The position numbers and the translations under genes were made by a program. Below, in pieces: positions 53,811 through 62,764 of a DNA stretch of 64,000 nucleotides. Source of the DNA: Reinekea blandensis MED297 (lineage in GTDB: Bacteria > Pseudomonadota > Gammaproteobacteria > Pseudomonadales > Natronospirillaceae). Position 1 is the stretch's first letter; every line of letters starts with the position of its first letter. The DNA lies in the NCBI RefSeq assembly GCF_000153185.1, contig NZ_CH724151.1, positions 263,154 through 327,153 of the forward strand. Reading direction: 5' to 3'. The notes under the pieces were generated by a model. The model worked only from the letters and a program-made list of their open reading frames with translations. It was not told where the DNA came from and ran no database searches.

Positions 53811-53920
53811 AAAAGGTAGCTTTCAAATGGATCGCTGCAAGTATCCCCGGAATGCCGGACCACCTGATACGCTCGACGAAAACTTCCATGTTTTCGGCGA
53901 CCATTTGAAAGCTACCTTTT
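53811..53920. repeat. 110-base inverted-repeat element with three-way-junction fold
   Basis: A perfect 20-base inverted repeat (53811-53830 with 53901-53920) is extended by TCGC/GCGA (53832-53835 with 53897-53900) across a single bulged base. Inside lie two hairpins: GTATC...GATAC (53841-53870) with inner CCGG-AATG-CCGG, and CGAAAAC-TTCCAT-GTTTTCG (53877-53896). It is either a structured RNA or a DNA element. A terminator hairpin lies on each side. No copy elsewhere in the window was noticed. Confidence 0.75.
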
Positions 53921-53960
53921 CATCGTCTTGAAACAGGTGGTGACTTTTTCATCAGTCTGA

Positions 53961-53982
53961 AGCCCGCTTTGCGGGCTTTTTG
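53961..53982 (+). terminator. terminator distal to PEP-CTERM gene
   Basis: AGCCCGC-TTT-GCGGGCT followed by TTTT. The same stem at 53763-53777 directly after the PEP-CTERM gene lacks the T-run. Confidence 0.7.
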
Positions 53983-54111
53983 CTGTTTTAGCTTCTGGTG
54001 TCGAAAACTCTGACAATTTAACTGGCACAAACCACCACTTGAAAGCCGGGAGCGCACAAACTGTCAGTTTTTTTTACATCGGCACGCCAAGATTTAAATC
54101 GCAAATCAAAA

Positions 54112-54138
54112 AAATCCCCGTACTTAGACGGGGATTTT
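54112..54138 (-). terminator. terminator of the glucose PTS operon
   Basis: AATCCCCGT-ACTTAG-ACGGGGATT hairpin with a U-run in the minus-strand transcript, 38 bases after the stop of the second EIIB frame. No terminator lies between the ptsG stop and that frame. Confidence 0.8.
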
Positions 54139-54175
54139 CAGACTCATCGGACCAAAGCGGTCAAACTTGAGGTGA

Positions 54176-54499
54176 TCAGGCCAGCAATGATTGCAGAGCC
54201 TGTTCGGTATCGGCGGCTTGTTCACCCATCAACAGATGGACAACCTGATCGCTGATTTTCATCACATGTGTTACACCCAGTGTTTTCAGTACCGTGTCAT
54301 CCAGCTGCGTTTCTTGGCGCAACTCGATGCGTAAACGGCTGGTTGCACAGGCAAGCACACCAATCACGTTGTCTTTACCGCCTAATTCCTGAAGCAGAGC
54401 CGAAGCTCGTTGTTGATGCTCAGGCGACGCGGCGGTCGGCTGAACAGAATCAGCCGGCTCCGCTGCGACACCACCTTCAGGAATTACATGGGCTTTTTT
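54176..54499 (-). CDS. second EIIB domain reached by -1 frameshift from ptsG
   Basis: From 54493 down to the TGA at 54176-54178 the -1 frame relative to ptsG is open. It encodes 105 residues: an Ala/Pro-rich linker ([26 protein letters not shown]) and then a PTS EIIB domain, [28 protein letters not shown]...[33 protein letters not shown]. The phosphoryl Cys is present, though the loop reads CATSRLR, one residue longer than the usual C-x-T-R-L-R. There is no credible independent start. Shifting at the A_AAA_AAG heptamer (54499-54493) would make a 583-residue IICBB protein. The alternatives are a decayed fusion or a base error in a homopolymer of six Ts. Confidence 0.75.
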   Translation of the reverse strand, partial: KKAHVIPEGGVAAEPADSVQPTAASPEHQQRASALLQELGGKDNVIGVLACATSRLRIELRQETQLDDTVLKTLGVTHVMKISDQVVHLLMGEQAADTEQALQSLLA

Positions 54500-55926
54500 A
54501 CCAGATAATCCGCCATCTGCGTGCGCAGAGTATCGGCTTCAGTACCAAAGATGGCCTGTACGCCCTGACCCATGGTCAGAACCGCCGTGGCACCAAACCC
54601 TTTAATCGCGTCTTTATCAACTTTGTTGACATCTTTCACTTCGATGCGCAAACGGGTGATGCAGTTATCCAGCGTAGCGATGTTTTCACCGCCACCAAAG
54701 GCTGCAACCAAACCACCGATACGACCACCATCAACCGGAGCGGCTGATTCACTTTCGCCTTCACCTAAAACGACCTCGTCTTCACGACCTGGCGTTTTCA
54801 GGTTCAGAGCCACAATGGTGAAACGGAATACCGCGTAATAAACACCGGCATACAGCAAACCCACAACTGGGAACAACAGGCCTTTTTCAGAGTTTGCAAA
54901 CAGCACGATGTAGTCAATCATACCGTGTGAGAACGACGTACCGTGAACCATGCCCAGTGAGTTGGTGATGATGAAAGCCAGACCTGCCAGCAGTGCGTGG
55001 ATCACATACAGAACCGGAGCAACAAACAGGAAGGCAAACTCGATAGGCTCGGTGATACCGGTCAGGAACGAAGTCAGAGCCGCAGAAATCATGATGCCAC
55101 CAACTTTGGCACGGTTTTCTGGTTTAGCAGTGTGCCAGATAGCAATGGCCGCCGCTGGCAGTCCGTACATCTTGAACAGGAACCCACCGGCCAGCTGACC
55201 AAAGCCATTACCGGCAACACGAGTGGCTTCATCCGCACTCATGTAGCAAGGAATAATACCTGTTAAGGCTTCACCCGCCGCATTGATACAGTTACCCGCT
55301 TCCATCTGGAAAGGGACGTTCCAGATATGGTGCAGACCAAATGGAATCAGCGCACGCTCAATCACACCGTAAATACCAAAAGCAACGGTTGGGTTCTGAA
55401 CGGCAGCCCAGTCAGAGAATGAGGCAATGGTGTTTCCGATCGGAGGCCAGACAACGGCCAGGATGGCACCCAGCACAATGGCACAGAAACCAGTGATAAT
55501 CGGTACCGACCGTTTACCGGCAAAGAAACCCAGATAGGCCGGTAACTGCAAGGAAAAGAACCGGGTAAACGCCCAGGCAGCGACACTACCGGCGAGAATA
55601 CCACCCAGTACACCAACGTTGGTTCCCGGCGCAATCACACCAATGGTTTTCACCATGATGAAATAGCCCACGGTTGCAGCCAGCGCTGATACGCCGTCGT
55701 TATTGGTGAAACCTAACGCCACACCAATCGCAAACAACAACGCCATATTACCGAACACCGCGCTACCCGCTTGTTCCATAATGTCTGACACAATGCCTGG
55801 CATCCACGCAAAATGCGCTGCACCGACACCGAGTAAAATCCCGGCAACAGGCAACACAGATACGGGTAGCATCAGGGCTTTACCGACTTTCTGTAGAGCT
55901 GCAAAACCTTGCTTCCCAACACTCAT
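54484..55926 (-). CDS. ptsG: glucose-specific PTS permease EIICB
   Basis: Inner-membrane permease that imports and phosphorylates glucose, 480 residues. It is very similar to E. coli PtsG throughout: [127 protein letters not shown] (EIIC sugar-binding loop) and [10 protein letters not shown] before the EIIB domain. The EIIB phosphorylation site is C422 in [13 protein letters not shown]. No ATP is used; phosphate comes from the EIIA-HPr-EI fusion 63 bases upstream. The last codons are GTA AAA AAG CCC ATG TAA, containing a frameshift heptamer. Confidence 0.96.
   Translation of the reverse strand: MSVGKQGFAALQKVGKALMLPVSVLPVAGILLGVGAAHFAWMPGIVSDIMEQAGSAVFGNMALLFAIGVALGFTNNDGVSALAATVGYFIMVKTIGVIAPGTNVGVLGGILAGSVAAWAFTRFFSLQLPAYLGFFAGKRSVPIITGFCAIVLGAILAVVWPPIGNTIASFSDWAAVQNPTVAFGIYGVIERALIPFGLHHIWNVPFQMEAGNCINAAGEALTGIIPCYMSADEATRVAGNGFGQLAGGFLFKMYGLPAAAIAIWHTAKPENRAKVGGIMISAALTSFLTGITEPIEFAFLFVAPVLYVIHALLAGLAFIITNSLGMVHGTSFSHGMIDYIVLFANSEKGLLFPVVGLLYAGVYYAVFRFTIVALNLKTPGREDEVVLGEGESESAAPVDGGRIGGLVAAFGGGENIATLDNCITRLRIEVKDVNKVDKDAIKGFGATAVLTMGQGVQAIFGTEADTLRTQMADYLVKKPM
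54493..54499 (-). promoter_or_regulatory. candidate programmed -1 ribosomal frameshift site A_AAA_AAG
   Basis: In the ptsG reading frame the codons are GTA AAA AAG, giving the heptamer A_AAA_AAG used by dnaX. The zero-frame stop is two codons later. A stem-loop CGGCTGA-TTCTGT-TCAGCCG, extended by GCGG/CCGC, begins about 30 bases downstream, and a weak GGCGGA Shine-Dalgarno-like stretch lies nine bases upstream. Confidence 0.6.
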
Positions 55927-55989
55927 CGTTTTTCTCCTAGGTTATTGAAATTATAAGTAGTGCTTACAGTTGTGTTCACGCTTTTGGCG

Positions 55990-58539
55990 CTACACCACGT
56001 ACTGATTCGTTGTTTCTAAGTAATCCCGGACCTCAGCGGCGGTAGAGAACTGCAGACTCTGCTCCGCCTGCTCTTTACACTTCTGACTGTTCAACGCTCG
56101 AATGCAGGCTTTCACATCCGGAATCGACGGCACGCTGGTAGACAGCTCTTTAATGCCAAGTCCGACCAACAGCGGAACGGCTAACAGATCACCGGCAATG
56201 CCGCCACAGACGCCCACCCATTTGCCGTGTCGTTCAGCCGCATCGACGGTCATTTTGATCAGGCGCAGAACACTGGGATGCAGAGCATCGGCCAGTACCG
56301 CCAGCTTGGGATGACCACGGTCCATCGCCAGGGCGTACTGAGTGAGGTCATTGGTTCCGACAGAGAAGAAATCGACTTCCGGCGCAAACACATCGGCCAT
56401 GACAGCGGCCGATGGCACTTCGATCATGATGCCCACAGGCACTTTGCGCGCGCCCAGTTTTTCCTGCTCTTCGGCCAGCACTTGTTTGGCCAGTCGAAGT
56501 TCTCGGATGTCCGCGATCATCGGGAACATGATATGAATGTTGCCGTACTCTGCGGCTCTGAGCAGTGCTCGCAACTGCTGTCGGAACATCGCTGGTTTAT
56601 CCAGACTGATGCGAACACCGCGCTCTCCTAGGAACGGGTTTTCTTCTTCCGGTAACGGCAGGTAGGACAAAGGCTTGTCGCCGCCGACATCGAGCGTTCG
56701 CACGATCAACGGTTGATCTTTGCCCAACGCTTCGGCGGCGGCACGATAGGTTTTGAACTGGTCTTCTTCAGAAGGAGCCGTTGTTCGGTTCAGAAACAAA
56801 AATTCAGAACGCAACAGACCAACGCCTTCGCCGCCATTTTCAGCCACCTTCATGGCATCTTTGACGCTACCGATGTTGGCCACGACTTCTACTTTTACCT
56901 TGTCTTGTGTGATTGCAGGCTGATCAACATTGGTTCGGTTCAGCGTGCGGATTTTTTCCTGCTGAATGATTTGCTGTTGAATGGTTTCAACTTCGGAATC
57001 TTCAGGATTAACCCGCATCTCACCCTGGTCCGCGTTAAGAATCACGCGAGTACCGTTAGCAATGTCCCGAGCCTGGTCGTCAATCCCGGCAATGGCAGGA
57101 ATGTTCATCGCGCGCGCCAGAATGGCGGAGTGCGAAGTCGCGCCGCCACCGGTGGTGACAAACCCGACCACCTTACGTTTGTCGAGGTTTGCCGTGTCCG
57201 ACGGTGTCAGGTCATCGGCGACCAGGACACAGTTTTCCGGGAGCTTACGCTCAGCCGATTCAACGCCCAGTAAGGCACGCAATACGCGATTACCGACGTC
57301 GCGCAGGTCAACCGCTCGTTCGGCTAATAAGGTGTTGTCCAGCGATTCCAGCTGCTCAACCTGGCTGGTTACGGACTTCTGCCAGGCCTGTGCTGCATTG
57401 TCACCTGAGTCAATCAAGGTGGTTGCATAGTCCAACAGTTCCGGATCACTCAGCAGTTCAATGTGTGCAGAAAAGATTTTTGCTTTGTCTTCATCTTCCG
57501 GATCGAGCTGAGTTTTCAAGGTTTCTAACTGGTCATCAGCGATGGCAATGGCGTCTGCCAGTAACGCTTTTTCAACCGCAGTCTCCTGACGATCAGTCGG
57601 TAATTCCAGGACTTCCTCCTGGATTTGATAGACCACACCAACAGCAAAGCCGGGTGAAGCAGAAACACCTTTCATCCAGTTCAGAGTGTTGCTTTTCGGA
57701 AACAACAAGGACGGTTCATCCGCAATAACGTCGGCCGGACCAGAAGGCTCGGCGATCTCTTCACCCAGGCCTGAGCGAATGGCGGCGACAAGATCACTCA
57801 ACGCGGCTTGCGCGTCCGGGCCATTTACGTGCACCTGAACAGTGTCACCGAACTTAGAGCCTAAGTTTAAAATGCTGGTCAGGCTTTTTGCACTGACGCG
57901 CTTGTCGCCAAGCGACAGCTCTACAGCCGATGCATATTCTTTGGCAATCTTTGCCAGCGCTGCGGCGGGACGGGCATGAAGTCCGGCCGGGTTTGGCAAT
58001 ACCAGAGCGTCACTGTCGACCCAATCACCCAAACTTATTTCAATGTCCGCGACCGGTTCGCCAAAGGCGATACTCAACAATGGATCCTTTGCAGCAACGG
58101 ATTCAACCGGAGTCACTTTGAACTGAGCATTCAGCGTGTCGGCATTCGTGATCACCACAACGGTCATCAATGACTTCGCCTTTTGCGCAATGAAATCGGC
58201 GTCGAACTCGATTAACGGTTGGCCACACTCGACGTTGTCACCGTCACTGATCAATGCTCGAAAGCCCTCGCCTTTAAGCAGTACGGTGTCGATCCCAATG
58301 TGCAACAACACTTCCAGTCCACTGTCAGAACGCAACGTCAAAGCATGAGAAGTGCCGGTTAACTGCACAATCTTTCCAGCAAACGGAGCCACCAAAACCT
58401 GTTCGATTGGATCAATGGCAACACCGTCACCAACCAGTTTTTCAGCGAAAACCGGATCCGGAACGTCCGTAATTGGAATGACTTGTCCGGCGACCGGCGC
58501 GACTAACGACATCGGTGTAAGAGAAGTTTGCGAAGACAT
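55990..58539 (-). CDS. EIIA(Glc)-HPr-EI fusion phosphotransferase
   Basis: Multiphosphoryl transfer protein of 849 residues supplying phosphate from PEP to PtsG. The EIIA(Glc)-type domain (about 10-150) has LEVLLHIGIDTV with phosphorylated H80. HPr (about 174-260) has LPNPAGLHARPAA with H188. Enzyme I (about 288-849) has TTGGGATSHSAILARAMNIPAI with H470, then GVGLLRSEFLFL, LGERGVRISLD and GIMIEVPSAAVMADVFAPEVDFFSVGTNDLTQY. All active histidines are present. Such fusions are known for fructose and N-acetylglucosamine systems; here the EIIA is of the glucose class and ptsG follows, so the pair forms a self-contained glucose PTS. Probably co-transcribed with ptsG. Confidence 0.94.
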   Translation of the reverse strand: MSSQTSLTPMSLVAPVAGQVIPITDVPDPVFAEKLVGDGVAIDPIEQVLVAPFAGKIVQLTGTSHALTLRSDSGLEVLLHIGIDTVLLKGEGFRALISDGDNVECGQPLIEFDADFIAQKAKSLMTVVVITNADTLNAQFKVTPVESVAAKDPLLSIAFGEPVADIEISLGDWVDSDALVLPNPAGLHARPAAALAKIAKEYASAVELSLGDKRVSAKSLTSILNLGSKFGDTVQVHVNGPDAQAALSDLVAAIRSGLGEEIAEPSGPADVIADEPSLLFPKSNTLNWMKGVSASPGFAVGVVYQIQEEVLELPTDRQETAVEKALLADAIAIADDQLETLKTQLDPEDEDKAKIFSAHIELLSDPELLDYATTLIDSGDNAAQAWQKSVTSQVEQLESLDNTLLAERAVDLRDVGNRVLRALLGVESAERKLPENCVLVADDLTPSDTANLDKRKVVGFVTTGGGATSHSAILARAMNIPAIAGIDDQARDIANGTRVILNADQGEMRVNPEDSEVETIQQQIIQQEKIRTLNRTNVDQPAITQDKVKVEVVANIGSVKDAMKVAENGGEGVGLLRSEFLFLNRTTAPSEEDQFKTYRAAAEALGKDQPLIVRTLDVGGDKPLSYLPLPEEENPFLGERGVRISLDKPAMFRQQLRALLRAAEYGNIHIMFPMIADIRELRLAKQVLAEEQEKLGARKVPVGIMIEVPSAAVMADVFAPEVDFFSVGTNDLTQYALAMDRGHPKLAVLADALHPSVLRLIKMTVDAAERHGKWVGVCGGIAGDLLAVPLLVGLGIKELSTSVPSIPDVKACIRALNSQKCKEQAEQSLQFSTAAEVRDYLETTNQYVV

Positions 58540-59160
58540 TTTGCGCTCCTAAGATAAAATCCTGGCGGATTCTAGAAGTCGCCTTCGTCATTTTTTTTGA
58601 CTTAAATCAGATTCGGTCAGTTGCTTACACGGACCTACAGTTATGTTGGATTGTGATACACGAATGTTACAAGTTGATACACTTAGCGCATTTTATTGCG
58701 TTTACTTCATTCCGTTTTCATGAGTACCAAACCTTAATTGAGTGCTTTTCATACAGCCCTATTCAATCATTATGACAACGTAATGAGTACAACTCTATTG
58801 ATCGATGTTGTTCGAATAAAAACTCAAAATACAAAAATACTCAGCTACTGTCTTTTTAAAACCTTCTTTCAATGAACAATCTAAACCTCTTTAGTTAAGA
58901 CAAAAGGGGTTCATTTTTTCCACCACCGATTAGCAAGTAACCGCCGCGCGGTACTCCGTTTCCATGATACATCGGTGAAGGCTGCGGCTTTAATCAGTAC
59001 TCGTTTTAGCTCATACTTCTCTTCACGGACTAAAACCGAAGAACAGGGCACTCTCACTACATTTTGGCACTTTTACCGTCTTAGGTAAGATGTAAACTCC
59101 ACCGCGTCAGAACAACACAGTAAAAAAACTCACATAAGCACCGTGATCAGGCAGACATCG
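58540..59160. promoter_or_regulatory. promoter region between the PTS operon and the TetR gene
   Basis: About 620 AT-rich bases without a supported gene. Symmetric or repeated sites are an imperfect palindrome GGCG...TTCTAGAA...CGCC (58564-58583), 25 bases before the PTS start; direct repeats TGATACAC at 58654 and 58675, 21 bases apart; and TTACC-n6-GGTAA at 59073-59088. No CRP site of correct spacing was seen. Confidence 0.45.
59073..59088. promoter_or_regulatory. palindrome upstream of the TetR gene
   Basis: TTACC-GTCTTA-GGTAA lies 72 bases before the TetR start at 59161. Size and place suit an autoregulatory operator. Confidence 0.35.
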
Positions 59161-59757
59161 ATGGGCGATACCCGAGAACAACTAGAAGATCGTGCAGAGC
59201 ACTATATTCGGACCGGAGGCTTCCACTCCTTCAGTTTCAGAGACTTAGCCAAGGACCTGGGGATTAAAAGCGCCAGTGTTCACTATCATTTCCCGACTAA
59301 GTCCGATCTCGGAATCGCCGTGGTACGCCGCTACAATGATCGCTTTGCCAACGCCTTGAGTGATCCGAGCTCACCAACCATGACCACCGCCGACCACATC
59401 CGGCGCTACATGATGATGTTTTATACAGAGATGAAACAAAGTCAGAAAATGTGCCTCTGCGCTGTCCTGAGTGTTGAGCAGCTCACCCTGTCGGAGGACA
59501 TGAGGTCGGCCGTCGATGAGTTCTACACCCTGAACCTGAACTGGCTGACGCGCACCTTTCAGTTAACCAGCCAATCCCAAATGACACCAACGCAATCTAA
59601 TCAACGAGCTTCTCAGGTTTTTGCAACGATGCAGGGTGCATTGATCGGCGCCAGCGTACGTCAAGACACTCAGTATTTCGAACTGGCAGCACGAGCACTG
59701 TTCAAAGATTTGTTTGATAAAGATCTGCGGTTTTCGAAAACCTCTGTGACTGACTAA
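59161..59757 (+). CDS. TetR/AcrR family transcriptional regulator
   Basis: A 198-residue DNA-binding repressor. The ATG at 59161 is preceded by AGGCAG; a GTG at 59143 is an alternative. The helix-turn-helix is clear: LEDRAEHYIRTGGFHSFSFRDLAKDLGIKSASVHYHFPTKSDLGIAVVRRY (about 8-58), with S-A-S-V-H-Y-H-F-x-x-K as the recognition helix. The C-terminal ligand domain has ADHIRRYMMMFYTEMKQSQKMCLCAVLSVEQLTLSEDMR, with a Cys-x-Cys that could be redox- or thiol-sensitive. The target genes are unknown. It is divergent from the PTS operon across a long spacer, so control of that operon is possible but unproven. Confidence 0.88.
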   Translation: MGDTREQLEDRAEHYIRTGGFHSFSFRDLAKDLGIKSASVHYHFPTKSDLGIAVVRRYNDRFANALSDPSSPTMTTADHIRRYMMMFYTEMKQSQKMCLCAVLSVEQLTLSEDMRSAVDEFYTLNLNWLTRTFQLTSQSQMTPTQSNQRASQVFATMQGALIGASVRQDTQYFELAARALFKDLFDKDLRFSKTSVTD

Positions 59758-59898
59758 CGCGCCGAAACCCACGTAGCTGAATCTAGCTCCGACGATTCAT
59801 AGCGCCCGGGTTATCTCGTTTGGCAAACACTGTTCAGCCGAATGAACAGCACCAGCCTGTCGGATACTTTTACAAAACGTTAGATTTCCCCTATCAAT

Positions 59899-59914
59899 TG
59901 TGATGCCTGTCACA
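59899..59914. promoter_or_regulatory. CRP-type binding site
   Basis: TGTGA-TGCCTG-TCACA has both half-sites and the six-base spacer exactly as in the E. coli CRP consensus. It is 147 bases before the PEP-CTERM start, well upstream of the sigma-54-like elements. Confidence 0.65.
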
Positions 59915-60003
59915 TCAATAAAATCAACACCATCACAAATTCTCGTCGAATATCTTTACACCTAATCTTTCCATATCGCGTCAAGACCCGCTGACTTGGG
60001 CTT

Positions 60004-60019
60004 TGGCTCAGTTGTTGCT
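60004..60019 (+). promoter_or_regulatory. sigma-54-like promoter of the second PEP-CTERM gene
   Basis: TGGCTCAGTTGTTGCT: TGGC, seven bases, TTGC and T, matching the -24/-12 core and spacing. The predicted start of transcription is about 31 bases before the ATG at 60061. Confidence 0.65.
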
Positions 60020-60060
60020 CAATTGGTTACTGTTCAGGCAGTATTTCTTTGGAGAGAGAA

Positions 60061-60654
60061 ATGAAAAAACTATTACTATCACTATCTATGTTGACCTTCG
60101 CCGGGGTCTCGCAGGCGGGGCTGATTGGGGAAATCGATTTTGCCACCATTGGCGGTCAGGATACGTTGTTAGCCACAACGGGACTGTCCCCCAGTAATCC
60201 AAGTATCGAGACTGATTGGGCAAACAGCATCATTCAAGATGACGACGTCACCTTTACTGTGAAAACAGATTACACCGATGAAGGTGATGGTGCATTTAAC
60301 TTTTATAGCGTCAGTGGTAGTGATGACCTCTTCGCATTTTCATTTGCATCAACCGAGCCCGGATATTTTCTGTTAAAGAATGGCAGTCAGGAGGTAAACT
60401 CCGCTCTTTACCAGAACAACACGAGTCTCGATTGGGGCGTTATCAGTTTCAGTCAGCTCTGGGCCGACGGATTTTTTAATGGAAACTACGATGAAGTCAA
60501 ACTCAACTGGTTCGACGTCGTGTCTGTCAGTCACCTTACAGAGTTCAATGGCGAAACTGTAACGATTCCAGAACCTGCGACCATCGGGTTATTTGGTTTA
60601 GGTTTATTCGGACTGGGGCTTGCGAGACGCAAACGCACTATTGCGGCGAACTAA
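60061..60654 (+). CDS. PEP-CTERM sorting domain protein
   Basis: Exported protein of 197 residues. The ATG at 60061 follows GGAGAGAGAA. Signal peptide MKKLLLSLSMLTFAGVSQA is followed by GLIGEIDFATIGG. The body is acidic and strand-rich without a family I know (DDVTFTVKTDYTDEGDGAFNFYSV, DLFAFSFASTEPGYFLLKNGS). The C-terminal sorting signal IPEPATIGLFGLGLFGLGLARRKRTIAAN has PEP, a Gly/Leu-rich helix and a basic end. Processing by an exosortase encoded elsewhere is expected. A sigma-54-like promoter and a CRP site upstream suggest regulated, probably biofilm-linked, expression. Confidence 0.92.
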   Translation: MKKLLLSLSMLTFAGVSQAGLIGEIDFATIGGQDTLLATTGLSPSNPSIETDWANSIIQDDDVTFTVKTDYTDEGDGAFNFYSVSGSDDLFAFSFASTEPGYFLLKNGSQEVNSALYQNNTSLDWGVISFSQLWADGFFNGNYDEVKLNWFDVVSVSHLTEFNGETVTIPEPATIGLFGLGLFGLGLARRKRTIAAN

Positions 60655-60675
60655 CGCCCCCTTTAAAACACTCAA

Positions 60676-60709
60676 CAAAAAAACCACGCTTTCGCGTGGT
60701 TTTTTTTGT
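60676..60709. terminator. terminator after the PEP-CTERM gene
   Basis: Stem AACCACGC-TTTC-GCGTGGTT with A-run before and T-run after. It can serve the convergent glmS gene as well. Confidence 0.88.
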
Positions 60710-60798
60710 TACCAGTATGGGACAGCCAACATTGAACAACAGCTGGATCGAACATCGGGATCAAAGCTGGCGGCTTCACAGCCGCCTCGACTCTGAGA

Positions 60799-62625
60799 TC
60801 ATTCAACCGTAACCGCTTTTGCCAGGTTACGAGGCTGGTCAACATCTGTACCTTTGATGATCGCCACGTAATAGCTCAGCAACTGCATTGGAATGGTGTA
60901 CAGCACCGGTGCCAGATAATTGTTAATGTGATCAAGTTCGATCACCTTAACACCTTCGGCACTCTCAAAACCGGCATTTTTGTCAGCAAAGACATAAAGC
61001 TGCCCGCCTCGGGCCCGTACTTCTTCCATATTGGATTTCAGTTTTTCCAACAGGTCGTTGTTCGGTGCCACAACAATAACCGGCATGTCATCGTCAATCA
61101 ACGCCAACGGACCGTGCTTCAGTTCACCTGCAGCATAGGCTTCGGCGTGAATGTAGGAGATCTCTTTTAATTTCAACGCCCCTTCCATGGCGATTGGGTA
61201 TTGGCTGCCTCGACCAAGGAAAAGCGTATGGTGCTTGTCGGCAAAGTCTTCGGCCAATACCTTGATGGCCTCTTCCATTTCCAGCGCTTTTTCAATCTGT
61301 TTCGGCAGCTCAGTCAGCCCTTGGGTAATTTCCTGTATCAACGCAGGGTCGACGCCGCGATGCTTCGCAATGCTCAGGATCAAGAGCATCAAACCCGCCA
61401 ACTGCACGGTAAACGCTTTAGTCGATGCCACACCGATTTCGACACCGGCACGCATCATGTAAGCCAGATCCGATTCGCGCACCAGAGACGAGCCCGGTAC
61501 GTTACAGATCGTTAATGTGCTCATGAAACCCAGATCTTTGGCCATTCTGAGTGCTGCCAGCGTGTCGGCCGTTTCACCCGATTGCGACAGTGTAATCAAC
61601 AGTGAGTTCGGCAGTACCACGCTCTTGCGATAGCGGAACTCAGATGCGATCTCAACCTGACATGGGATGCCGGCAATTTCTTCAAACCAATAGCGTGACG
61701 CCATGGCCGAGTTGTAGGAGGTACCACAGGCCACGATCTGGATCGCTTCGACCTTCTTCAGGATATCGTTAGAGTTAGCACCAAAGGCTTCGGTGACAAT
61801 CTCACCGTTGACGATACGTCCTTCCAATGTGGCGGCTAACGCTTCCGGCTGTTCATGAATCTCTTTCATCATGAAGTGACGGTACTCGCCCTTATCCCCG
61901 GCGTCGTGTTTCAGGTCCGATTCGCTGGCCGTCCGCTCGACTGGCTTGTCATTCAGATCGAAGATACTTACGTCCGTTCGGGTAATTTCGGCGACATCCC
62001 CTTCTTCCAGGAACATAAACTTGCGGGTCACCGGCAACAGCGCCATCTGGTCAGACGCAACAAAGTTCTCACCGATACCCAGACCAATCACCAGCGGCGA
62101 ACCGGAACGCGCAACCACCAGGTGCTCCGGTTGGTTCTGATCAATAACAGCCATTCCGTAAGCACCCGTCATTTCTTTACGGGCTTCCTGTACAGCCTGC
62201 AATAACGAACCAGTCGCTTTCAGCTTATCCAGGACGAGGTGGGCAATAACTTCGGTATCGGTATCGGAAACAAACTCATAGCCCTTGCCTCGCAGCATCT
62301 CCCGCAACGACTCGTAGTTTTCGATAATCCCATTGTGTACCACCGCAATGTCTTCGGATCGATGCGGGTGAGCATTCACTTCATTCGGTTCACCATGCGT
62401 TGCCCAGCGGGTATGTGCGATGCCCGTACCACCCGCATGCGGCTGCGACTGCAGCGCGTCCGCCAGTTCTGAGACCTTCCCGACCCGACGAACCCGGCTG
62501 AGTTCACGATTGTTAATGATGGCAACTCCCGCGGAGTCATATCCGCGATACTCTAATCGTCGCAGTCCTTCTACCAGAATTTCAGCGACATCCCTTTGCG
62601 CTACTGCACCAACGATTCCACACAT
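60799..62625 (-). CDS. glmS: glutamine-fructose-6-phosphate aminotransferase (isomerizing)
   Basis: Makes glucosamine 6-phosphate from fructose 6-phosphate and glutamine, the entry to peptidoglycan and lipopolysaccharide precursors. The 608 residues match the E. coli protein. The N-terminus [33 protein letters not shown] has the catalytic Cys (first residue after Met) of the Ntn glutaminase. [18 protein letters not shown] and VHNGIIENY follow. The two SIS domains contain [73 protein letters not shown] and the C-terminal [11 protein letters not shown]. Downstream of glmU, the common gammaproteobacterial pair. Confidence 0.97.
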   Translation of the reverse strand: MCGIVGAVAQRDVAEILVEGLRRLEYRGYDSAGVAIINNRELSRVRRVGKVSELADALQSQPHAGGTGIAHTRWATHGEPNEVNAHPHRSEDIAVVHNGIIENYESLREMLRGKGYEFVSDTDTEVIAHLVLDKLKATGSLLQAVQEARKEMTGAYGMAVIDQNQPEHLVVARSGSPLVIGLGIGENFVASDQMALLPVTRKFMFLEEGDVAEITRTDVSIFDLNDKPVERTASESDLKHDAGDKGEYRHFMMKEIHEQPEALAATLEGRIVNGEIVTEAFGANSNDILKKVEAIQIVACGTSYNSAMASRYWFEEIAGIPCQVEIASEFRYRKSVVLPNSLLITLSQSGETADTLAALRMAKDLGFMSTLTICNVPGSSLVRESDLAYMMRAGVEIGVASTKAFTVQLAGLMLLILSIAKHRGVDPALIQEITQGLTELPKQIEKALEMEEAIKVLAEDFADKHHTLFLGRGSQYPIAMEGALKLKEISYIHAEAYAAGELKHGPLALIDDDMPVIVVAPNNDLLEKLKSNMEEVRARGGQLYVFADKNAGFESAEGVKVIELDHINNYLAPVLYTIPMQLLSYYVAIIKGTDVDQPRNLAKAVTVE

Positions 62626-62764
62626 AGTTTTCTTCCTTCTTAGCTATGCCCGGCTTAATGGTTATGTTCTTAAAGCCGGACGGGGTATAAAGCCGGACAA
62701 CTCACTGGTTCGGGCCCGGAACACTAAGATCCAGCAGGCTACTGCGGCCTGCCGGACGTTTAAT

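Larger units (their letters stand above)
53744..54175. other. intergenic region with structured inverted-repeat element
   Basis: These 432 bases between the PEP-CTERM gene and the ptsG extension have no gene. They hold two copies of CCCGCTTTGCGGGCT exactly 200 bases apart (53763 and 53963), the three-way-junction element (53811-53920), and the ptsG-side terminator (54112-54138). Confidence 0.7.
59758..60060. promoter_or_regulatory. regulatory region upstream of the second PEP-CTERM gene
   Basis: The 303 bases have no gene but carry a perfect CRP-type site TGTGA-TGCCTG-TCACA (59899-59914) and a sigma-54-like promoter (60004-60019). Confidence 0.6.

Noticed and set aside
53811-53920. Integron attC site
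   Set aside because: The strong pairing is reminiscent of attC, but the core GTTRRRY/RYYYAAC boxes are absent and no integrase or cassette array is present.
54176-54367. Independent 63-residue gene starting at an internal ATG in the second EIIB frame
   Set aside because: The EIIB homology begins well upstream of that ATG and includes the conserved LGGKDN segment, so a separate gene would lack part of the fold. A frameshift extension explains the data better.
62626-62764. Possible glmS ribozyme upstream of glmS
   Set aside because: The spacer is only 139 bases and shows no ribozyme core. That ribozyme is typical of Gram-positive bacteria; gammaproteobacterial glmS is normally controlled by small RNAs.
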